Counted from the first letter of the stretch, positions 45,507 through 55,101 are shown. The stretch: DNA of 64,000 nucleotides from Gammaproteobacteria bacterium (GCA_026708185.1 JAPOVK010000011.1:18645-82644); one strand, 5' to 3'. Notes: a model not told the origin generated them from the letters alone. Made by a program: numbers and translations.

Positions 45507-46646
45507 ATGGTGGACATCAGCGGCAGCTGCGATGCGCGTTTCGCGCGCGTTCGCGAGGCGTTTCTGCGCAACTTCACGGACCGCGGCGACGTCGGTGCCT
45601 CCTTCGCGATGACCATCGAGGGCGAGTTCGTCGTCGACCTCTGGGGCGGACACCGCGATGCGGTCGGCACCGAGCCTTGGCTTCCCGACACCATCGTCAA
45701 CGTCTACTCGAGCACGAAGACCATGACGGCGTTGTGCGCGTTGCTGCTCGCCGACCGCGGCGAACTGGACATGTCGGCACCGGTGGCGAAGTACTGGCCG
45801 GAATTCGCGGCCAATGGCAAGGAACGCATCGAAGTGCGCCATCTGCTGAGCCACAGCGCCGGTCTGTCGGGTCTCGACGACATCGACTCCCCGCACATCT
45901 GGTATGACTGGGATGCCGTAGCCGAGCGCCTCGCGGCTCAGGCGCCCTGGTGGGAGCCGGGCACGGCGAGCGGCTACCACGCTATCACCCAAGGCAATCT
46001 AGTCGGGGAAGTCGTGCGGCGGATCACGGGCCGTTCGCTCGGCACGTTTCTGCGCGAGGAACTCGCGCAACCGCTCGGCGCGGACTTCCACGTGGGCGTT
46101 GACCCGGCGCACTTCCATCGCATCGCCGAGCTCATCCCGCCGCCCGTCGAGCCGTCCGATATGCTCGAGATGGAGCCCGGCTCGATCATGGAGCGCACCA
46201 TCGGTCGCGGCGTGGTCGACGTCGCAGACACCAAGACGGCTGCATGGCGGCAGGCGGAGATGCCTGCGGCGAACGGGCACGGCAACGCCCGCAGCATCGT
46301 GCGCATCCAGACGCTGCTAGCGAACCACGGCACGGCCTTCGGCCAGACCCTGATGTCGCCTGCTGGATGCATGGCAGTTATGGAGGAACAGACCAACGGC
46401 GTTGATCTCGTGTTGGGAGCGCCTGCCCGCTTCGGTCTCGGCTACGGGCTGCCCAACGAACTGATGCCGGCAACACCGAACGAGAACGTCTGCTTCTGGG
46501 GCGGCTACGGCGGCTCCACCGTGGTCTGCGACCTCGACGTCCGCATCGCCTTCTCCTACGTGATGAACCGGATGGAGGCCGGCGTGCTCGGCGACGAGCG
46601 TGGCTTCAGCCTTTGGCGGGCGGTCTACGAGTCGTTAGGAGACTGA
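45507..46646 (+). CDS. Serine hydrolase, beta-lactamase class C / EstB-like (1)
   Basis: 379 residues. The nucleophile motif S-x-x-K is 'SSTK' in 'VNVYSSTKTMTAL', the second motif is 'SGYHAITQ' (Tyr replacing the usual Tyr-x-Asn context, as in EstB esterases), and the C-terminal 'FWGGYGGS' loop replaces KTG. No signal peptide is visible, so this is likely a cytoplasmic esterase (EstB family) and not a true beta-lactamase. The ATG at 45507 has no strong ribosome binding site. Two more proteins of this fold lie within 6 kb. Confidence 0.85.
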   Translation: MVDISGSCDARFARVREAFLRNFTDRGDVGASFAMTIEGEFVVDLWGGHRDAVGTEPWLPDTIVNVYSSTKTMTALCALLLADRGELDMSAPVAKYWPEFAANGKERIEVRHLLSHSAGLSGLDDIDSPHIWYDWDAVAERLAAQAPWWEPGTASGYHAITQGNLVGEVVRRITGRSLGTFLREELAQPLGADFHVGVDPAHFHRIAELIPPPVEPSDMLEMEPGSIMERTIGRGVVDVADTKTAAWRQAEMPAANGHGNARSIVRIQTLLANHGTAFGQTLMSPAGCMAVMEEQTNGVDLVLGAPARFGLGYGLPNELMPATPNENVCFWGGYGGSTVVCDLDVRIAFSYVMNRMEAGVLGDERGFSLWRAVYESLGD

Positions 46647-46714
46647 TACAAGGGACCCATGGCTCCCGCCAGGCCCGCACCAGCGCCGTTTTCGGCGGCC
46701 TAGTTGAGAGTCCT

Positions 46715-47152
46715 TCACGCCGCCTCGCCTACGGTCACGGTCACCCGTTTCCCCAACGCTCGCAACGCACGGTCTATAGTGCCCGCTCGCGTCGCATGGT
46801 CCGGATTCAGCATGCGCCGTACTTCGCTCTCTGCTACACCAAGGTCCTTGGCCAGACGACGTTGCGACATGCCCGTCTGCCGAAACGCTTCATAAAGTGC
46901 CGCCTTGAGCGCAATCGGCAACGGCGGGACGACAAGAGTCAATCGCGCAGTGGCTCGGGACGGCTCCGGGAGATTCGCGCCCTCGCGCATGGTGACCGCG
47001 ATCAACTCCCGAAGTAGATCTCGAGCTTCAGCCAGCGCTTCATCCCGGGTTGCGCCGTCCGTAGCTCCCCAACCGAAGTCCGGGAACGCAACGACATAGC
47101 GCCCGTCCTCGTCGCGTTCAATCTCGGCCGGATAGTTGTAGTTGTCAGACAT
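46715..47152 (-). CDS. hicB: HicB antitoxin
   Basis: 145 residues. The N-terminal HicB pseudo-RNase fold is 'YPAEIERDEDGRYVVAFPDFG' and 'GATRDEALAEARDLLRELI'. A C-terminal helix-turn-helix follows ('TGMSQRRLAKDLGVAESEVRRMLN'), which would bind the operon's own promoter. It is encoded 41 bp after the HicA gene on the same strand, the usual toxin-first order. It neutralises HicA, an mRNA-cleaving toxin. Confidence 0.9.
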   Translation of the reverse strand: MSDNYNYPAEIERDEDGRYVVAFPDFGWGATDGATRDEALAEARDLLRELIAVTMREGANLPEPSRATARLTLVVPPLPIALKAALYEAFRQTGMSQRRLAKDLGVAESEVRRMLNPDHATRAGTIDRALRALGKRVTVTVGEAA

Positions 47153-47193
47153 CGGCTAGTTCCTCCGAAGCTCGGCCCTGGACGCTTCCACAG

Positions 47194-47406
47194 CTAGAAG
47201 TCACGCTTCTCGATCCCAAGGTCTGCGCGCATCTTTGCGAGCAGCCCCTTGCCGATCTCTTTCTTGCGGTCCTTGACGGTCGTTTTGCGGTTTCCTACGT
47301 AGAGTGTTCCGTGCGAACCTGCCCCTGCGGATGCGACGAAACGGACCTCTAGGTTCCGCTCTTGCGCCCATCTGCGAGCCTTCGCTATGAACTGCCGCCC
47401 GTTCAT
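47194..47406 (-). CDS. hicA: HicA toxin
   Basis: 70 residues from the ATG at 47406 (an ATG at 47421 gives 75). The HicA double-stranded RNA-binding-like fold has 'FIAKARRWAQERNLEV' then 'GSHGTLYVGNRKTTVKDRKKEIGKGLL', with the catalytic His in 'GSHG'. HicA cleaves mRNA. It pairs with the HicB gene directly downstream. Length and order fit a complete type II toxin-antitoxin pair. A HicA-like fragment is at the right edge of the window. Confidence 0.88.
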   Translation of the reverse strand: MNGRQFIAKARRWAQERNLEVRFVASAGAGSHGTLYVGNRKTTVKDRKKEIGKGLLAKMRADLGIEKRDF

Positions 47407-47557
47407 CGCGGCAGTTCGCACGCTGGAGAATAGATGCGCACACTTATGACCGCAACTGACTACGAGGTTTCTGCCCCCGAGGTGTCTGACTGCGAACGAG
47501 GTAGTCGACGTGCCGCTCCACTCTGGGGCGGCGTAGCGACTGCGCGGCTGTCCATGG

Positions 47558-48511
47558 TCACGGTTCGCGGCGCAGCCTGCCCAGGAAGTCGCCTACGTCG
47601 TTGCTCTGCAGGGCCGCTTGGAGCACTTCGTCGTGCGTCATCTCGGCCATGCGATCCGCCCAATGGTCAATTTCGCCGGCGACTTCGATGTTCCGAGCCG
47701 CCAGCAGGCCTTTGACGAGGGACAGCCGTTCTCTGACGATCCCCTCTCGAAGACCGTCCTGGCGGCCCGCTCGTCGGTTGATGTTGCGTTCCATCCCTAA
47801 GAACGGATCGTTGTCCGGACCGGTGCCCACCAGCCGCCCCATGGCTTCGCCGACACGGCGCAGTGTGCCGACGGTGATCGACGAGGTGTACGGCTCGTTC
47901 AACGCGGCGTGAATCTCCCGGGGCGACCACGTCGGGAACGCGACGCTCGCCGCGCACGGCTTGTATCCCCCGTCCGCCAGGACGTTGATGGTCAGACCGG
48001 GCCGTTTGCGCTTGCTCGGCATGGGCGCATCCGGCACTTCGACCCAAAGCTCGGGGACGCCCCACGCAGCGTACACGTCGAGCTTGCGATCCCGTATGTC
48101 GGTGGTCAGGTCCACCTCGAACACGACGTCCGGGAGCGGGAAGGCATCGACCACGAAAACCCGGGGCAGGGACCGCGGGGTTTCGAGGTAGATCAACTGG
48201 TCGGCTTGCGCGGCCCGCACCCGGGCGCCTCGGGCATCGCGTTCCTGCAAATCCGCCGTGCCGTACATCGCGATCGGCGTGCCGCGGATCTTTGCGATGT
48301 CCTGGACCAGTGCGACGAGGCGCACGGACGGATGCTCGTGACTCGGGCTGACGTCGCGTAGCACCCAGGCGGTTTCGGTGGCCGCCTCCCAGTATTCGTA
48401 GCGGCCTTCGTAGTTGCCGATCTCGTCGCACGACAGCGGGATCGGCTCGCAGCCGCTCAGCGCGAGTTCGGTCGGTTCGGGCGATTGCACCACGGCCCGG
48501 TTTGTGGCCAT
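47558..48511 (-). CDS. Uma2-family PD-(D/E)xK nuclease-like protein (1)
   Basis: 317 residues from an ATG at 48511. A Uma2/DUF820 domain occupies about 20-200: 'YEGRYEYWEAATETAWVLRD', 'RSLPRVFVVDAFPLPDVVFEVDLTTDIRDRKLDVYAAWGVPELWVEV'; the Asp-x10-Glu-x-Asp region is the nuclease-type centre. An Arg/Leu-rich helical C-terminal tail follows ('RAGRQDGLREGIVRERL'). Uma2 proteins are common, fast-duplicating and of unknown biological role. Its paralogue is at 55958-57013 with the same arrangement. Confidence 0.82.
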   Translation of the reverse strand: MATNRAVVQSPEPTELALSGCEPIPLSCDEIGNYEGRYEYWEAATETAWVLRDVSPSHEHPSVRLVALVQDIAKIRGTPIAMYGTADLQERDARGARVRAAQADQLIYLETPRSLPRVFVVDAFPLPDVVFEVDLTTDIRDRKLDVYAAWGVPELWVEVPDAPMPSKRKRPGLTINVLADGGYKPCAASVAFPTWSPREIHAALNEPYTSSITVGTLRRVGEAMGRLVGTGPDNDPFLGMERNINRRAGRQDGLREGIVRERLSLVKGLLAARNIEVAGEIDHWADRMAEMTHDEVLQAALQSNDVGDFLGRLRREP

Positions 48512-48700
48512 TCGAGACCTCCGCAGGTCAAGGTCGAGTCGTGGGCCGAGCATACTGCGCTGTTGGCCGGAAGCAAGCCGAATGGGGAAAATACCTAGCA
48601 AAAACAGTGTAGTTAGTACAGAAATGTACGATCTTAAGTGACGTGCCGTTGACAACGGCCAGACCCGTCAAGAATGCTATTGCTTTGGAGGGAGAACACC

Positions 48701-49945
48701 ATGCATTTGAGAACAGGTCTGGCGGCCCTTGCCGCCGCGTTCGCGACGATCACAGTACACGGTGCCGAGATCCCGACCGCAGAAGCGGAATCCGTCGGCA
48801 TGTCGACCGAGCGACTGCAGCGGATCGATACGGCGATGCAGCGGCACATCGATGCCGGCGACATCCAGGGTGCGGTGACGGCCGTGGCACGGCGAGGGAA
48901 GGTCGTGCATTTCAAGGCCCACGGGTTGATGGATGTCGAGGCGGAACGACCGATGGCGCAGGACGCGATCTTCATCATGATGTCGTCGACCAAGCCGGTG
49001 CTCGGCGTCGCGGCCATGATGATGATCGAAGAGGGGCTGATTCGTCCGAGTGATCCGGTTGAGAAATACATTCCCGAGTTCGCGGACATGCAGGTGGCCG
49101 TGCTGGCGGAGCCGGCCGACGAGGACGTCAGTCCGTTCCGGGTGGATCGCGAGAATCCACCGGCGCATCGCCTCGTGCCCGCCGAGACGCCGATCACGAT
49201 CCAGCACCTCTTGACGCACACGTCCGGGCTCGCCAGCGGCGGCTTGGGATCGTTGCTCTCCGGGCTCCAGGCGGATCGCGATACGCTCGCCGGCTACATC
49301 CCGACGCTCGGCGACATGGTCCTCGACTTCCAGCCCGGTTCGCGCTGGACCTACAGCGGCGGCACCGGGCTCGACGTCGTCGCCCGCATCATCGAGATCG
49401 TCTCCGGCGTGCCGTACGACGAGTTCGTGCAGACGCGGATTCTCGATCCCCTGGAGATGACCGATACGCACTACAACCTGCCGTCTGCCAAGGAGTCGCG
49501 ACGCGTCGCCATAGCCGGCCGCGATCTGTCACGGTGGATGGGCGAAACCACCTACTTCTCGGGCTCGTACGGCCTGTCGAGCACCGCGAAGGACTATCTG
49601 CATTTCGAGCAGATGCTGCTCAATGGCGGCGAGCTCTTCGGCCACCGCCTGCTGAGCCCGCGCTCCGTCGCGATGATGGGCAGCGACCATCTGGACGGCC
49701 TCTACCGCGGCTTCACGCAGACGGCGAAGGGTCAGGGTTTCGGCTACACGGTTTCGGTGATCCTCGATCCGATCGCCGCGGACAGCCGGCGCAGCGCCGG
49801 GGCGTTTGGCTGGGGCGGTGCGTTCGGTACCCGGTCCTGGACCGACCCCGTCGAGGAACTCGTCGGCGTCATCATGCTGCAGCAGCCCTACGGGCCGGCC
49901 CAGTACGATTTCGAGAACGCGGTGCGCCAAGCGATCATCGACTAG
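48701..49945 (+). CDS. Exported serine hydrolase, beta-lactamase fold (2)
   Basis: 414 residues. A signal peptide ('LRTGLAALAAAFATITVHGAE') suggests export. Nucleophile motif 'SSTK' in 'IMMSSTKPVLGV', Tyr motif 'YSGG' in 'SRWTYSGGTGLDV', and a late 'GWGGAFGT' loop. The family is class C beta-lactamase/esterase-like (AmpC/EstB/6-aminohexanoate hydrolase group). The ATG at 48701 has an excellent GGAGGGAG ribosome binding site. The upstream 189 bp are comparatively AT-rich and presumably hold the promoter. Substrate unknown. Confidence 0.88.
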   Translation: MHLRTGLAALAAAFATITVHGAEIPTAEAESVGMSTERLQRIDTAMQRHIDAGDIQGAVTAVARRGKVVHFKAHGLMDVEAERPMAQDAIFIMMSSTKPVLGVAAMMMIEEGLIRPSDPVEKYIPEFADMQVAVLAEPADEDVSPFRVDRENPPAHRLVPAETPITIQHLLTHTSGLASGGLGSLLSGLQADRDTLAGYIPTLGDMVLDFQPGSRWTYSGGTGLDVVARIIEIVSGVPYDEFVQTRILDPLEMTDTHYNLPSAKESRRVAIAGRDLSRWMGETTYFSGSYGLSSTAKDYLHFEQMLLNGGELFGHRLLSPRSVAMMGSDHLDGLYRGFTQTAKGQGFGYTVSVILDPIAADSRRSAGAFGWGGAFGTRSWTDPVEELVGVIMLQQPYGPAQYDFENAVRQAIID

Positions 49946-50038
49946 GCGCGTCGCCTAGCGGCGACGCGAATCGAGGCGAACCGCAGGCGGTTCGATGCTC
50001 CGCATTCTCCCACCGACGTAGGAAACTTGACCCAACTG

Positions 50039-50659
50039 TCAGCGTTCGGTGCTCTCAAGACATCCAGCGGCGAGCGCGGCCGCCGCGGCGAGTTTGTGCC
50101 TGGCTTGCCAAGGCGGCCCGATCGAGCGCCCCATCCTCGCGAGCAGGGCGTTGATGTCCTCGACGCCAAGCGCGGCCGCGGCATCGGTGAAGGCGCGGTC
50201 CCGTTCGTACCAGACCACCGACCAGCCGCGTTCCTCGGCGGCCGTTGCGAGCGCCTGGCGGTACATCACGGTGTCGGCGACGGTCTGGGCACGGTTGTCC
50301 CGGATGCGTTCCTCGACGGTCTTGGGGAGCTCCGGACAGGTGCGGATCGCTATGGTCGCGATCGGCATGGTCACGTCCGCGGCCAGCGCATGGAGACCCT
50401 CTTGGGCCCCCGATGCGGCGGCCTCGCGCACTCGCCCCACGAGTTCGATCGCTTCGCCGAGCGTGATCTCGCGCGCCCAGGGGCTGTTCCGGTAGCGGCC
50501 GACGGCCCACGAGCCTTCGTGGTGGTGCGGGTGTGTCGGCAAGCCGTCCGTGAGGTCGAACCGCCGGCGGTCGAGGAGCACGCCGTCCGATCCCACAGTG
50601 ACCAGCACGGCGGAGTTGCCGTGCTCGGTGACCCCAACCGTTGCCGTATGCCCGGTCAA
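50039..50659 (-). CDS. Conserved-looking hypothetical protein coupled to a serine hydrolase
   Basis: 206 residues starting at a TTG (50659) that overlaps the stop codon of the upstream serine hydrolase (TTGA). Visible features are 'VGSDGVLLDRRRFDL', 'THPHHHEGSWAVGRY' (His cluster), a helix-rich 'REITLGEAIELVGRVREAAA' and 'EERIRDNRAQTVADTVMYRQALATAAEERGWSV'. It has no signal peptide. I do not recognise a named family. Translational coupling suggests it works with the hydrolase. Confidence 0.7.
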   Translation of the reverse strand: MTGHTATVGVTEHGNSAVLVTVGSDGVLLDRRRFDLTDGLPTHPHHHEGSWAVGRYRNSPWAREITLGEAIELVGRVREAAASGAQEGLHALAADVTMPIATIAIRTCPELPKTVEERIRDNRAQTVADTVMYRQALATAAEERGWSVVWYERDRAFTDAAAALGVEDINALLARMGRSIGPPWQARHKLAAAAALAAGCLESTER

Positions 50660-51855
50660 TCGACGATGGCCGAGTAGATGATGTTCTTGAGCTGGCCGCG
50701 GAAGTTGAAGGTCGCCGAGGGCATGAGTTGCGTCATGAACACCACCGAGAGGTCTTCGACCGGATCCACCCAGAAGATGGTCGATGCGGCGCCGCCCCAA
50801 TAGAAGTCCCCGGCTCCGAGCGTGCCAGCGCCGACTTCGCTGAGGGTCATCGCGAAGCCGAGACCGAAGCCTACGCCTTGGTAGGCCGTCTCGGAGAAGG
50901 CGCCTTCCGCCATGCGGGCGAGGTCGCCGCCACCGGCGAGGTGGTTGCGGGTCATCAGCTTGAGCGTCCGGGGGCCGAGAATGCGCGCGCCGTCGAGTTC
51001 GCCGCCCCGGCGGAGCATCTCGCAGAAGCGCAGGTAGTCCGCCGTCGTGCCGGTCAGCCCGCCGCCGCCCGAGAGGAACGTGGGCTGGGCCAGGTATGCG
51101 CTCGCGCGCGGGTCGTCGATCAGCTTCAGCGTCTTCTCCGGCGTGCGTTCGTAGTTCGCCGCGAAACGTTCGACCTTACGAGCCGGCACGTTGAACGCGG
51201 TGTCCACCATGCCCAGGGGCTTGAAGATGTGCTCGTCGAAGTAGCGGTCGAGCGGCATGCCGGACAACGCCTCGACGAGGTGCCCGCAGACGTCGGTCGC
51301 ATAGGAGTACATCCAGCGCTGGCCGGGGTCGTAGTGCAGCGGCACGGCGGCCAGCTTCTCGACGAAGGTCTCGAGGTTCTCGCCGTCGCCGCGGCGCACG
51401 GCGGCGGCCTGGTAGAGCTTGTCCACGGGGTGGTTCGTGCCGCCGTAGGAGAGGCCCGCGGTGTGCCCGAGGACATGGCGGAACGTCATGGGCCCCTCGG
51501 GCGGGCGCGTCTCGATCCGCTCTCCTTCCCCGCGAACGTAGACCTCGTGGTCGCGCCACTGCGGGATCACCCGGTGGACCGGGTCGTTGAGCTGGAACAT
51601 GCCCCGTTCGTAGAGCTGCATGAGGGCCACCGACGTGATCGGCTTCGTCATCGAGTAGATGCGGAAGATGGTGTCGTCGGCCATCGGCAGACCGCGTTCG
51701 AGGTCGCGTGAGCCCAGCGAGGCGTGGTACGCCAGATGGCCGTGGCGCACCACCGCGACCTGGCAGCCGGCGATCTTCCTCGGTTCGATGTAGTGCTCCT
51801 CCAGGTGTCCGGTGATGCGGCCGAGCCGCGCCTCGTCGAACCCACTCGCTGCCAT
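50656..51855 (-). CDS. Serine hydrolase, beta-lactamase class C-like (3)
   Basis: 399 residues with nucleophile 'SMTK' in 'FRIYSMTKPITSVA', second motif 'YSYAT' in 'GQRWMYSYATDVCG', and a C-terminal 'YWGGAASTIF' loop. No signal peptide is visible. It resembles the EstB/lovastatin-esterase-like group of beta-lactamase-fold hydrolases. The start is the ATG at 51855, with the open frame beginning there. It is followed with overlap by a hypothetical gene and preceded by the TonB receptor gene. Confidence 0.88.
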   Translation of the reverse strand: MAASGFDEARLGRITGHLEEHYIEPRKIAGCQVAVVRHGHLAYHASLGSRDLERGLPMADDTIFRIYSMTKPITSVALMQLYERGMFQLNDPVHRVIPQWRDHEVYVRGEGERIETRPPEGPMTFRHVLGHTAGLSYGGTNHPVDKLYQAAAVRRGDGENLETFVEKLAAVPLHYDPGQRWMYSYATDVCGHLVEALSGMPLDRYFDEHIFKPLGMVDTAFNVPARKVERFAANYERTPEKTLKLIDDPRASAYLAQPTFLSGGGGLTGTTADYLRFCEMLRRGGELDGARILGPRTLKLMTRNHLAGGGDLARMAEGAFSETAYQGVGFGLGFAMTLSEVGAGTLGAGDFYWGGAASTIFWVDPVEDLSVVFMTQLMPSATFNFRGQLKNIIYSAIVD

Positions 51856-51909
51856 GTCACCTGCCTCCGTCGAAGTGTCCGGCGATGTTAGCGAAATGCA
51901 GCGCGAGTT

Positions 51910-54042
51910 CTAGAAACGGCGCTCGAGGCGCAGCCCGAACTCGCTCGCATCGTTGCTCAAGATGCGCAGCACGTAGTCGCCGGTGTTGAGACGCGCGTTG
52001 TCGTAGCGGACGTCGCCCGCGTTGCGGCCGTAGATCGCGGCGGTCCAGGCGCTGTCCGCCGCAGTGAGCCCGACGTGGAAATTGACGAGGCCGCGGCTGC
52101 CGATCCGGGTGAGCCTCGCGGGATCGGAGCTCGGCTCGCCCCACATGGCGGCGCGGTAGGAGTAGTCGAGCCGTGCAGCAACTTCGGCCCCGGAGGCCAA
52201 CACGTGCCGGTACTCGGGGCTGATCGCCGCCGTGAGTTCCGGCGTCAACGGCGCGGCCGGCTGTACGCCCCGTTGTCGGTCGACATCGACTCCGATCCGG
52301 CCGACCGCGAACTGCAGCCGGAACGCATCCGTCATGTAAAGCGCCCCTTCGAGCTCCAATCCCGTCGTGTGCTGCGTGACGATCAGGTTGACCGTGTTGA
52401 AGCCCGCGCCCGCCGTCGTGCTGACCTGGTAGGGCAGGCCGTCGTACCGCGTGCGAAACACGGCGACGCCGAGCTCTACGCGGTCACGGGGCTGCCCCTT
52501 GAGGCCGATCTCGTAGTTGACCGCCGTCACGTTGTCGCCGGCTGCGAAACAGTCCGGGTCGCTGAACAGGCAATAGGGGCGGGCGGGGAACTCGCCGGAC
52601 TGGTAGCCGCTCTGAACGGTGGCGTAGACGGACAGGTAGTCGTTGACCGCGCGGTGGACCGCCGCGTCCCAGCTCGTCTCCTGCCAGGAGCGAGCGGCGT
52701 GAACGCGTCCGGTGCCGACATCCGTGGTGGCCCGTTTCTCATCGCGCGTCGTGCGCATGCCGGCGGTCAGCCGCCACTGATCGCCGATCGCTCGGCTCAT
52801 GCTTGCGAAGAACGCCGTGCTGTCGAGGGCCTGCGTCAGTCGGAAGGCGCCCCTGAAGCCGAGAAACACGGTGGGGTCCTGGACGTTCGAGCCGTCTTCG
52901 CTGAACCGGTAAGCGCCGGCGACGAAATCCAAGCCGTCGAAATCGCCAAGGAGTTGCACCTCGACGGAGGTCTGGTCGGCCCGACCGTCCTCGGGGAAGC
53001 TCAAGTAGTCGTCGAAAAGACCGTCGTCGTCCAAGCCGGCCTCGTAGTCGGAGGATCTCGTACTGGCGATGGTTCTAGCCGTCAAGCGGTCGCCCATGTC
53101 CCACGCTGCGGTGACTGAAACTCCTCGTGCGGCATTGGTCGTTCGTGCCTGCCGTGCCTGGCCGGTGTTGTTGTCGTAGGGATCGCGCGCGACATCGGCA
53201 TTGCGGTAGCCGGCGGCGAAGACCGCTCCGCCCGGCACCTCGTCGATCAGCGTGGTGTACGGGTTCAGGCCGTTGTCGCCGTCGTTGGCGTCCGCGGCCA
53301 GCGTCAGCGAGAACGTCGGTGTCGGTCGCCAGCCCACGGCGACGCGCGCGGACAGTTCACGGGTTTCGCCCACTTCGGTTTCGACATCGGGCAGATTGCG
53401 AAACTGCCCCAGTCCGCCGCGTCGCCTGAGCCCGGCCGAGATCGTTGTCGCCAGCGTGTCGGACAGGTTTGCATCGAGCAGTAGCGAGGCATCGGTGCGC
53501 CCGCGGGAACCGACCCGTGTACTCAACCGTCGGCCCGGATCGGAACCGGGCGCGGCGGTGACGATGTTGACGGCACCGCCGATGGAGTTGCGCCCGTATA
53601 GCGTGCCCTGGGGTCCGCGCAACACCTCCACGCGTTCGATGTTCGTCAGGTTCCAGTGCTGGCCGACCTGGCGGCCGAGGTAGACGCCGTCCACGTAGAC
53701 GCCCACGCCCGGGTCGGTCGTGATGAGGTGGTCCTGGGTGCCGATGCCGCGGATGAACGGATTGGTCGAGGAGGTGTGTCCCGCGGAAAACGTCGTGACG
53801 TTCAGGTTCGGCACGAACTTGCCGACATCCACCAGGTCGGTGATGCCGCGTTCGGCCAAGGTGCCACCGTCGAATACGCTCAGGGCCGCGGGGACGTCGT
53901 AGATGCCCTGTTCGCGCTTGGTGGCGGTGACCACGATTTCCTCGATGGCCCGGGGCTCCTCCGAGTCGGCCGCCGCGATCGGGGTGGCGAGCAGTCCGGC
54001 GACGAGCACGGAAAACCGACGCGCATGGGATGGATTGGCCAT
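51910..54042 (-). CDS. TonB-dependent outer-membrane receptor
   Basis: 710 residues. Signal peptide 'RRFSVLVAGLLATPIAAADS', a TonB-box/plug start 'EEIVVTATKRE', the plug domain with 'FIRGIGTQ', 'GVYVDGVYLGRQVG' and 'ERVEVLRGPQGTLYGRNSIGGAVNI', then a ~22-strand barrel ending in the aromatic C-terminus 'LRLERRF'. It belongs to the FecA/sphingomonad-type receptors for large or hydrophobic solutes or siderophores. The start is the ATG at 54042 with GAGG upstream. It is divergent from the second dehalogenase, with the two starts about 80 bp apart, so shared regulation is possible. Confidence 0.93.
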   Translation of the reverse strand: MANPSHARRFSVLVAGLLATPIAAADSEEPRAIEEIVVTATKREQGIYDVPAALSVFDGGTLAERGITDLVDVGKFVPNLNVTTFSAGHTSSTNPFIRGIGTQDHLITTDPGVGVYVDGVYLGRQVGQHWNLTNIERVEVLRGPQGTLYGRNSIGGAVNIVTAAPGSDPGRRLSTRVGSRGRTDASLLLDANLSDTLATTISAGLRRRGGLGQFRNLPDVETEVGETRELSARVAVGWRPTPTFSLTLAADANDGDNGLNPYTTLIDEVPGGAVFAAGYRNADVARDPYDNNTGQARQARTTNAARGVSVTAAWDMGDRLTARTIASTRSSDYEAGLDDDGLFDDYLSFPEDGRADQTSVEVQLLGDFDGLDFVAGAYRFSEDGSNVQDPTVFLGFRGAFRLTQALDSTAFFASMSRAIGDQWRLTAGMRTTRDEKRATTDVGTGRVHAARSWQETSWDAAVHRAVNDYLSVYATVQSGYQSGEFPARPYCLFSDPDCFAAGDNVTAVNYEIGLKGQPRDRVELGVAVFRTRYDGLPYQVSTTAGAGFNTVNLIVTQHTTGLELEGALYMTDAFRLQFAVGRIGVDVDRQRGVQPAAPLTPELTAAISPEYRHVLASGAEVAARLDYSYRAAMWGEPSSDPARLTRIGSRGLVNFHVGLTAADSAWTAAIYGRNAGDVRYDNARLNTGDYVLRILSNDASEFGLRLERRF

Positions 54043-54123
54043 GGAACCTCCTAGACAGGGCGCGTCGCTGGGCACGTCCGTTGCCGGAGCCGTATCCTAC
54101 CGGGAGTACCCGGAGACATCGTT

Positions 54124-55101
54124 ATGACCGAATTCGTGCGTACGGCGGAGGAGAACTTTCACGACCTGGCCGATTTCCCCTACGAGCCGAGCTACCACGC
54201 TTGGCAGGATCTACGGATGCACTACGTGGACATTGGCCCGCGCGACGCGCCGGTTATGCTGCTCCTGCACGGCATGCCCACATGGGCGTACTTGTACCGG
54301 GACATGATCCCGCCGCTTGTCGCAGCCGGCTACCGTTGCATCGCGCCCGACCACATGGGTTTCGGTCGCTCGGACAAGCCCACCGACATCCATTGGTACA
54401 CGATTGCGAGGCACACGGAAATCCTGACCTCGCTGATCGGCGCCCTCGATCTCGACCGCGTCACCGTCGTCTGCCAGGACTGGGGCGGCCCCATCGGGCT
54501 CGCCCAGGCGGCGATGATGCCCGAGCGTTTCGAACACCTGGTGATCATGAACACGTGGCTGCACCACCCTGGCTACGAGTACTCGGAGGCCATCCGCAAC
54601 TGGAACCGGAACTGGCACGAAGGCGGCTTGTTCGACCGTCCGGAGCCGGACGTCGCCATGCTCCTCGTCCTCGCCGATGGCCTCGCCGACCGCAAGACCG
54701 TGTTCGGTGCGATCGCCGGCGGTCGGGAGGCGGGCCTCACGGGCAAAGCCGCCGAGATCTACCGGGGCTACTCGGCACCGTACCGGGGCTTGCCGGACAC
54801 CGGCTACAACGGCATGCGCCGTTTCCCTCTATCAATCCCGGTCAGCAGCCCCGACAACGGCAACGCGGCGGCCCAGGCGCTGCACTACCGCACGCTCCTC
54901 GGGTGGCAGAAGGGTGTCCACTTCATCTGGGGCTGCGTCGACGACGTGTTCACCGAGGCCTGGGGGCGGACTTGGGCAGAACAGATGGGCGCCCGGTTCG
55001 ACGGCATCCCGGACGCCGACCACTTCCTGCAGAGCAGCCATGGAGTGCTGATCGCGGAACTGATCATCAACGGGAAGCGCGGATCGTCGCCTAGCGCGTG
55101 A
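54124..55101 (+). CDS. Haloalkane dehalogenase-like alpha/beta hydrolase, cytoplasmic
   Basis: 325 residues without a signal peptide. Oxyanion loop 'HGMPTWAYLYRDMIPPL', nucleophile 'CQDWGGPIGL' (Asp plus Trp), general acid in the cap region, catalytic His in 'DADHFLQSS'. Subfamily I haloalkane dehalogenases have a Trp after the nucleophile; the position usually Asn or Glu in the oxyanion loop is Met here, so dehalogenation is likely but not proven and epoxide hydrolysis is possible. It lies 80 bp from the divergent TonB receptor gene and converges with a decayed amidohydrolase. Confidence 0.85.
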   Translation: MTEFVRTAEENFHDLADFPYEPSYHAWQDLRMHYVDIGPRDAPVMLLLHGMPTWAYLYRDMIPPLVAAGYRCIAPDHMGFGRSDKPTDIHWYTIARHTEILTSLIGALDLDRVTVVCQDWGGPIGLAQAAMMPERFEHLVIMNTWLHHPGYEYSEAIRNWNRNWHEGGLFDRPEPDVAMLLVLADGLADRKTVFGAIAGGREAGLTGKAAEIYRGYSAPYRGLPDTGYNGMRRFPLSIPVSSPDNGNAAAQALHYRTLLGWQKGVHFIWGCVDDVFTEAWGRTWAEQMGARFDGIPDADHFLQSSHGVLIAELIINGKRGSSPSA

